Assembly: GCA_016278485.1 (NCBI GenBank)
Contig: JADQBT010000014.1
Location: forward strand, 1 to 64,000
Source of the DNA: Halanaerobiales bacterium
Lineage (GTDB): Bacteria; Bacillota; Halanaerobiia; Halanaerobiales; Halanaerobiaceae
Direction of reading: 5' to 3'
Length of the DNA: 64,000 nt
The notes under the pieces were generated by a model. It saw nothing but the letters and a program-made list of their open reading frames with translations. It searched no databases and was not told the DNA's origin. Shown here piece by piece: positions 61,808-64,000 of this stretch. Every line of letters starts with the position of its first letter. Position 1 is the stretch's first letter. The position numbers were made by a program, and so were the translations under genes.

Positions 61808-62476
61808 CTATTTTAAAGTCTTAAATTCAACTTCAGATCTTTCTTTAATACCTTTTAACATTTGTCTTTGTTGGATGCCAACTCCACCCGGTTCAATGAT
61901 CAATAGATTAGCTAATTTTAAGCCAATATTATTTCCCAGATTACTCCGCCAGCGGACTAAAACCCGTGTTTGCGTATCGTTTATTTTATTTAATTTAAAG
62001 ACCCAACTAACAATATTCTTACCCTTATCCTCTACTGTCAATAAAAAAGTATCATTTTCTTTAAGTTCAGTTACAATAAGTGCAAGAGCAGGATTTAAAT
62101 ATATTTTTTCACCCAACTGCAAATTTTGCAACTCAGGTATGATACGTTCTGCTGACTTATCTCCTTCATAAAAATAATCATCTGCGGAAAGACGGTTTAT
62201 GAAGTCCCAATTATACCAACCTGCTCTTTGATAACCAACCTGCACAAGATATTTCCAGACGATTTCTGCTGGTGCATTGATAGTTATAGCTTGAGTATAA
62301 TTAAGTCCAGGCTTAGCAATTAATTTATCACTTCTTAATACCTTCTCTACTTCACTCTCAGTTGCCCCTGCCCTTAAAACCCAAGGTCTGATAAATATGA
62401 AGTATAGCAATAACAGCACCAACCCCATTATCAATAAAGTAACCAGAATCTGCTTTAATCTTAACCATAAATCCAT
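61808..62476 (-). CDS. SRPBCC-type membrane-anchored protein
   Basis: The 222-residue protein has an N-terminal transmembrane helix (about residues 9-28), and a soluble domain with the START/SRPBCC (polyketide cyclase-like) pattern: AITINAPAEIVWKYLVQVGY, RAGWYNWDFINRL, LQLGEKIYLNPALALIV, TRVLVRWRS. Such domains bind hydrophobic ligands. It starts six bases after the TetR gene stop and is probably its target gene. Confidence 0.85.
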   Translation of the reverse strand: MDLWLRLKQILVTLLIMGLVLLLLYFIFIRPWVLRAGATESEVEKVLRSDKLIAKPGLNYTQAITINAPAEIVWKYLVQVGYQRAGWYNWDFINRLSADDYFYEGDKSAERIIPELQNLQLGEKIYLNPALALIVTELKENDTFLLTVEDKGKNIVSWVFKLNKINDTQTRVLVRWRSNLGNNIGLKLANLLIIEPGGVGIQQRQMLKGIKERSEVEFKTLK

Positions 62477-62482
62477 TTAAAC

Positions 62483-63082
62483 TTATTCTCCCCTCTCATT
62501 ACATAATAAATTATTAAGCAAAATATCCATTAGTCTTTCCCTCTGCTTAGCGTCAAAAAAATCAAAACCAGTCTGTTCTTTAAAGACCTCTGACCTCAAA
62601 AACATTACCTGAACGGTGGCTAATTGCTGATGTGCCATCATTTTTAATGTTATTTCTTCTTTGCTATCTCCAAAGATTTCTTTTAAAATAGCATAAATTG
62701 AGTTAAATACCTGATAGCTATTATCATCAATGCTCCCCTTAGTAAGATTATTCAAGATAGATACTCTAGCTATGCCAGGATTGTTAACTATAAATTCTAC
62801 TGCCTGTTTTAAATGGTTCTCCAGTTTAATTATTGGATCATCGGAAGTCTCTTTGGCTTTATCAGCGGCACCTCTCACAACTGAACTGATAATAGCCTGA
62901 ACTGCTTTATTAATTAGATTTTCTTTTGTTTGAAAATGATAATTAATGACACTGACAGCCAGGTCGGCCCTTTTAGCGATTTCCCGCATTGTTATCTTTT
63001 TTACATCTTTTTCTTCACGTATAAGTTGTATGGTTACACTTATTATCTTTTCTTTGGTTGATTTACTTGCTTGATCAGTCAT
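62483..63082 (-). CDS. TetR/AcrR family regulator
   Basis: The 199-residue protein has the TetR N-terminal HTH (KITMREIAKRADLAVSVINY, HFQTKENLINKAVQA) and a helical ligand domain. AAAGGAGG precedes ATG. A 15-bp palindrome lies at its promoter, consistent with autorepression. The downstream SRPBCC gene is in the same operon, and the regulator may sense the hydrophobic ligand handled by that protein; this is inference. Confidence 0.92.
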   Translation of the reverse strand: MTDQASKSTKEKIISVTIQLIREEKDVKKITMREIAKRADLAVSVINYHFQTKENLINKAVQAIISSVVRGAADKAKETSDDPIIKLENHLKQAVEFIVNNPGIARVSILNNLTKGSIDDNSYQVFNSIYAILKEIFGDSKEEITLKMMAHQQLATVQVMFLRSEVFKEQTGFDFFDAKQRERLMDILLNNLLCNERGE

Positions 63083-63107
63083 ATTTTCCTCCTTTTATTA
63101 AATTTTA

Positions 63108-63122
63108 TAGTACATTGTACTA
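63108..63122. promoter_or_regulatory. TetR operator candidate
   Basis: TAGTACATTGTACTA is symmetric except for the centre base. It begins 12 bases after the -10 box of the promoter at 63134-63162 and so covers the expected start of transcription. Confidence 0.85.
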
Positions 63123-63133
63123 AACGCAGTTCG

Positions 63134-63162
63134 ATTATATATTTTAAAAATAATGTTGTCAA
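63134..63162 (-). promoter_or_regulatory. Consensus sigma-A promoter of the TetR/SRPBCC operon
   Basis: On the minus strand a perfect TTGACA (63162-63157) and perfect TATAAT (63139-63134) are separated by 17 bases. Confidence 0.92.
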
Positions 63163-63262
63163 GGAATTATGTAAAATTTTTTTGAAATTTTTTTTAATTA
63201 TTTTAAAAAGCAAGCAAAAAAATGACCCTCCCCTAAGTTAATCTAGAGAAAGATCATTTATT

Positions 63263-64000
63263 TTACTTATTATTTGTTATTTTAAAAGCAATTTGCCCTG
63301 TGATTTTTTCGGCCGGTTCTAATTCAATCATCCCAGAATCTGCAATACCCTGGTCTGCCAAATTAAAACTATTATTTGCATTTGTAACAGGTTCAATGGC
63401 AAAAAAATCATTTCTATCTTCTGGTCGATAAATTACAATATGATTAAATATATTATCTTTTTCCATTGTTAACTTCAAGCCAGTTCCCGGCCATTCCAGT
63501 TGAATATCCCCATTTTTAGCCCGGAAACAACGATCCAAAAATTCTGTTGTGAAAATCCTTTTTTCATTGAAATTCAATCTTTCCGGTAAATCTATCCAAC
63601 CACTCTCAGGCATAACACTATCACCTGGATAATAACCTTTTAAAGGAATATGGACCCAAATTGTTTCATCCTGTTCAGTAATTTTTCTTTTAAAATAGGG
63701 ATGGACTCCCATGCCAGCAGGCATTTTTTCTAAACCTATATTTTCTAAAGATAATCCTATCAATAATTTATTAGCTACTAACTGATAAGTTACTTCTGCT
63801 TTAAAAGGAAATGGCCATTGCAAATCTGTAAATTTTTCACTAAAAAATGATAACTTAATCTTAAGCGGGCTCTGTTCTTCAATAGTCCAGGGGCGAAAAT
63901 ATGTTTCACCGTGTAACGCATGCCCATCATTTTCAGGCCTATCAATTGGCAGATGATAACTAATTCCCTGATATTTAAACTCTCCATTTTTCAAACGATT
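63263..64000 (-). CDS. Aldose 1-epimerase family protein (5' end outside window)
   Basis: The visible 245 codons belong to a GalM-type mutarotase: N-R-L-K-N-G-x-F at the edge, HALHGETYFRPW with the catalytic His, GMGVHPYFKR with the second His, and FAIEPVTNANNSFN with the catalytic Glu. It interconverts alpha and beta anomers of aldoses. The frame is open to position 64000 and about 60-70 N-terminal residues should lie beyond; ATG near 63994 is not the true start. No transcription partner is visible. Confidence 0.9.
   Translation of the reverse strand, partial: NRLKNGEFKYQGISYHLPIDRPENDGHALHGETYFRPWTIEEQSPLKIKLSFFSEKFTDLQWPFPFKAEVTYQLVANKLLIGLSLENIGLEKMPAGMGVHPYFKRKITEQDETIWVHIPLKGYYPGDSVMPESGWIDLPERLNFNEKRIFTTEFLDRCFRAKNGDIQLEWPGTGLKLTMEKDNIFNHIVIYRPEDRNDFFAIEPVTNANNSFNLADQGIADSGMIELEPAEKITGQIAFKITNNK

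Noticed and set aside
1-64000. CRISPR array, tRNA or rRNA genes
   Set aside because: No regularly spaced direct repeats with unique spacers and no tRNA cloverleaf or rRNA segments were noticed. The only tandem repeat is the coding one at 2591-2842. No exhaustive computation was possible.

Overview
The window looks like chromosome from a low-GC anaerobic Bacillota. The Ni carbon-monoxide dehydrogenase, the polyhydroxy-sugar ABC importers, the LysM/Gmad2 protein, DUF1657/DUF4363/DUF421 genes, a YjcZ-like micro-protein and DUF2089/SHOCT-like genes all fit. An anhydro-MurNAc kinase beside muropeptide salvage genes hints at a diderm lineage such as Halanaerobiales, but no phylogenetic marker gene (rRNA, ribosomal protein) is present, so this placement is an inference. 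Almost all genes of the right two thirds are on the minus strand.

Left third (1-25.5 kb): many short transcription units and much decay. There is a LysM-LysM-Gmad2 secreted protein, a Gate-domain membrane protein, a YmaF-like protein with an 18-bp tandem repeat tail, and an FMN-dependent glutamate-synthase-like gene cut by one in-frame TAA (3602-3604). Then come an esterase, a broken CPBP protease, a PAP2/haloperoxidase-like enzyme, and a pair of conserved unknown genes (DUF6323/DUF6179-like) lying between two IS3-family transposase relics. Further right are a YcaQ-like protein, a PadR-regulated membrane protein unit with a direct-repeat operator, a DUF2089/SHOCT-like operon, a BaiN-type flavoprotein, a ZIP transporter, the DUF1657-DUF4363-DUF421 unit, a cupin, and a polysaccharide deacetylase/amidase pair.

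Middle (25.5-38.8 kb): a LacI-controlled beta-glucoside operon (lacI, binding protein, two permeases, an anchored TPR-like protein, GH94 phosphorylase, GH1 glucosidase). A perfect 17-spaced promoter and two identical 12-bp operators precede lacI. Next to it lie a structured RNA that resembles the raiA motif, a small zinc-ribbon gene, IS91-type transposase relics at two loci, and an APC permease followed closely by a solitary cooS whose best start is a non-canonical AUU.

Right third (38.8-64 kb): the most notable system is a compact minus-strand operon of about 17.7 kb for murein salvage. It joins a five-gene oligopeptide-type ABC importer to MurR, MurQ, NamZ, NagZ, a GNAT protein, an AmiE-like serine hydrolase, a MurK-like kinase and AnmK, followed by an AsmA-like protein and a YyaL-type protein. 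NagZ, NamZ and AmiE-like proteins have no visible signal peptide. Murein fragments would therefore be imported whole and dismantled in the cytoplasm, instead of being cut outside and taken up by a MurNAc PTS as in Bacillus subtilis. Beyond it are a lipoprotein with an FMN-bind-like motif, a UvrD-type helicase, asd preceded by a 29-codon remnant of aspartokinase, a TetR/SRPBCC pair with a consensus promoter and operator, and a partial aldose epimerase at the right edge.
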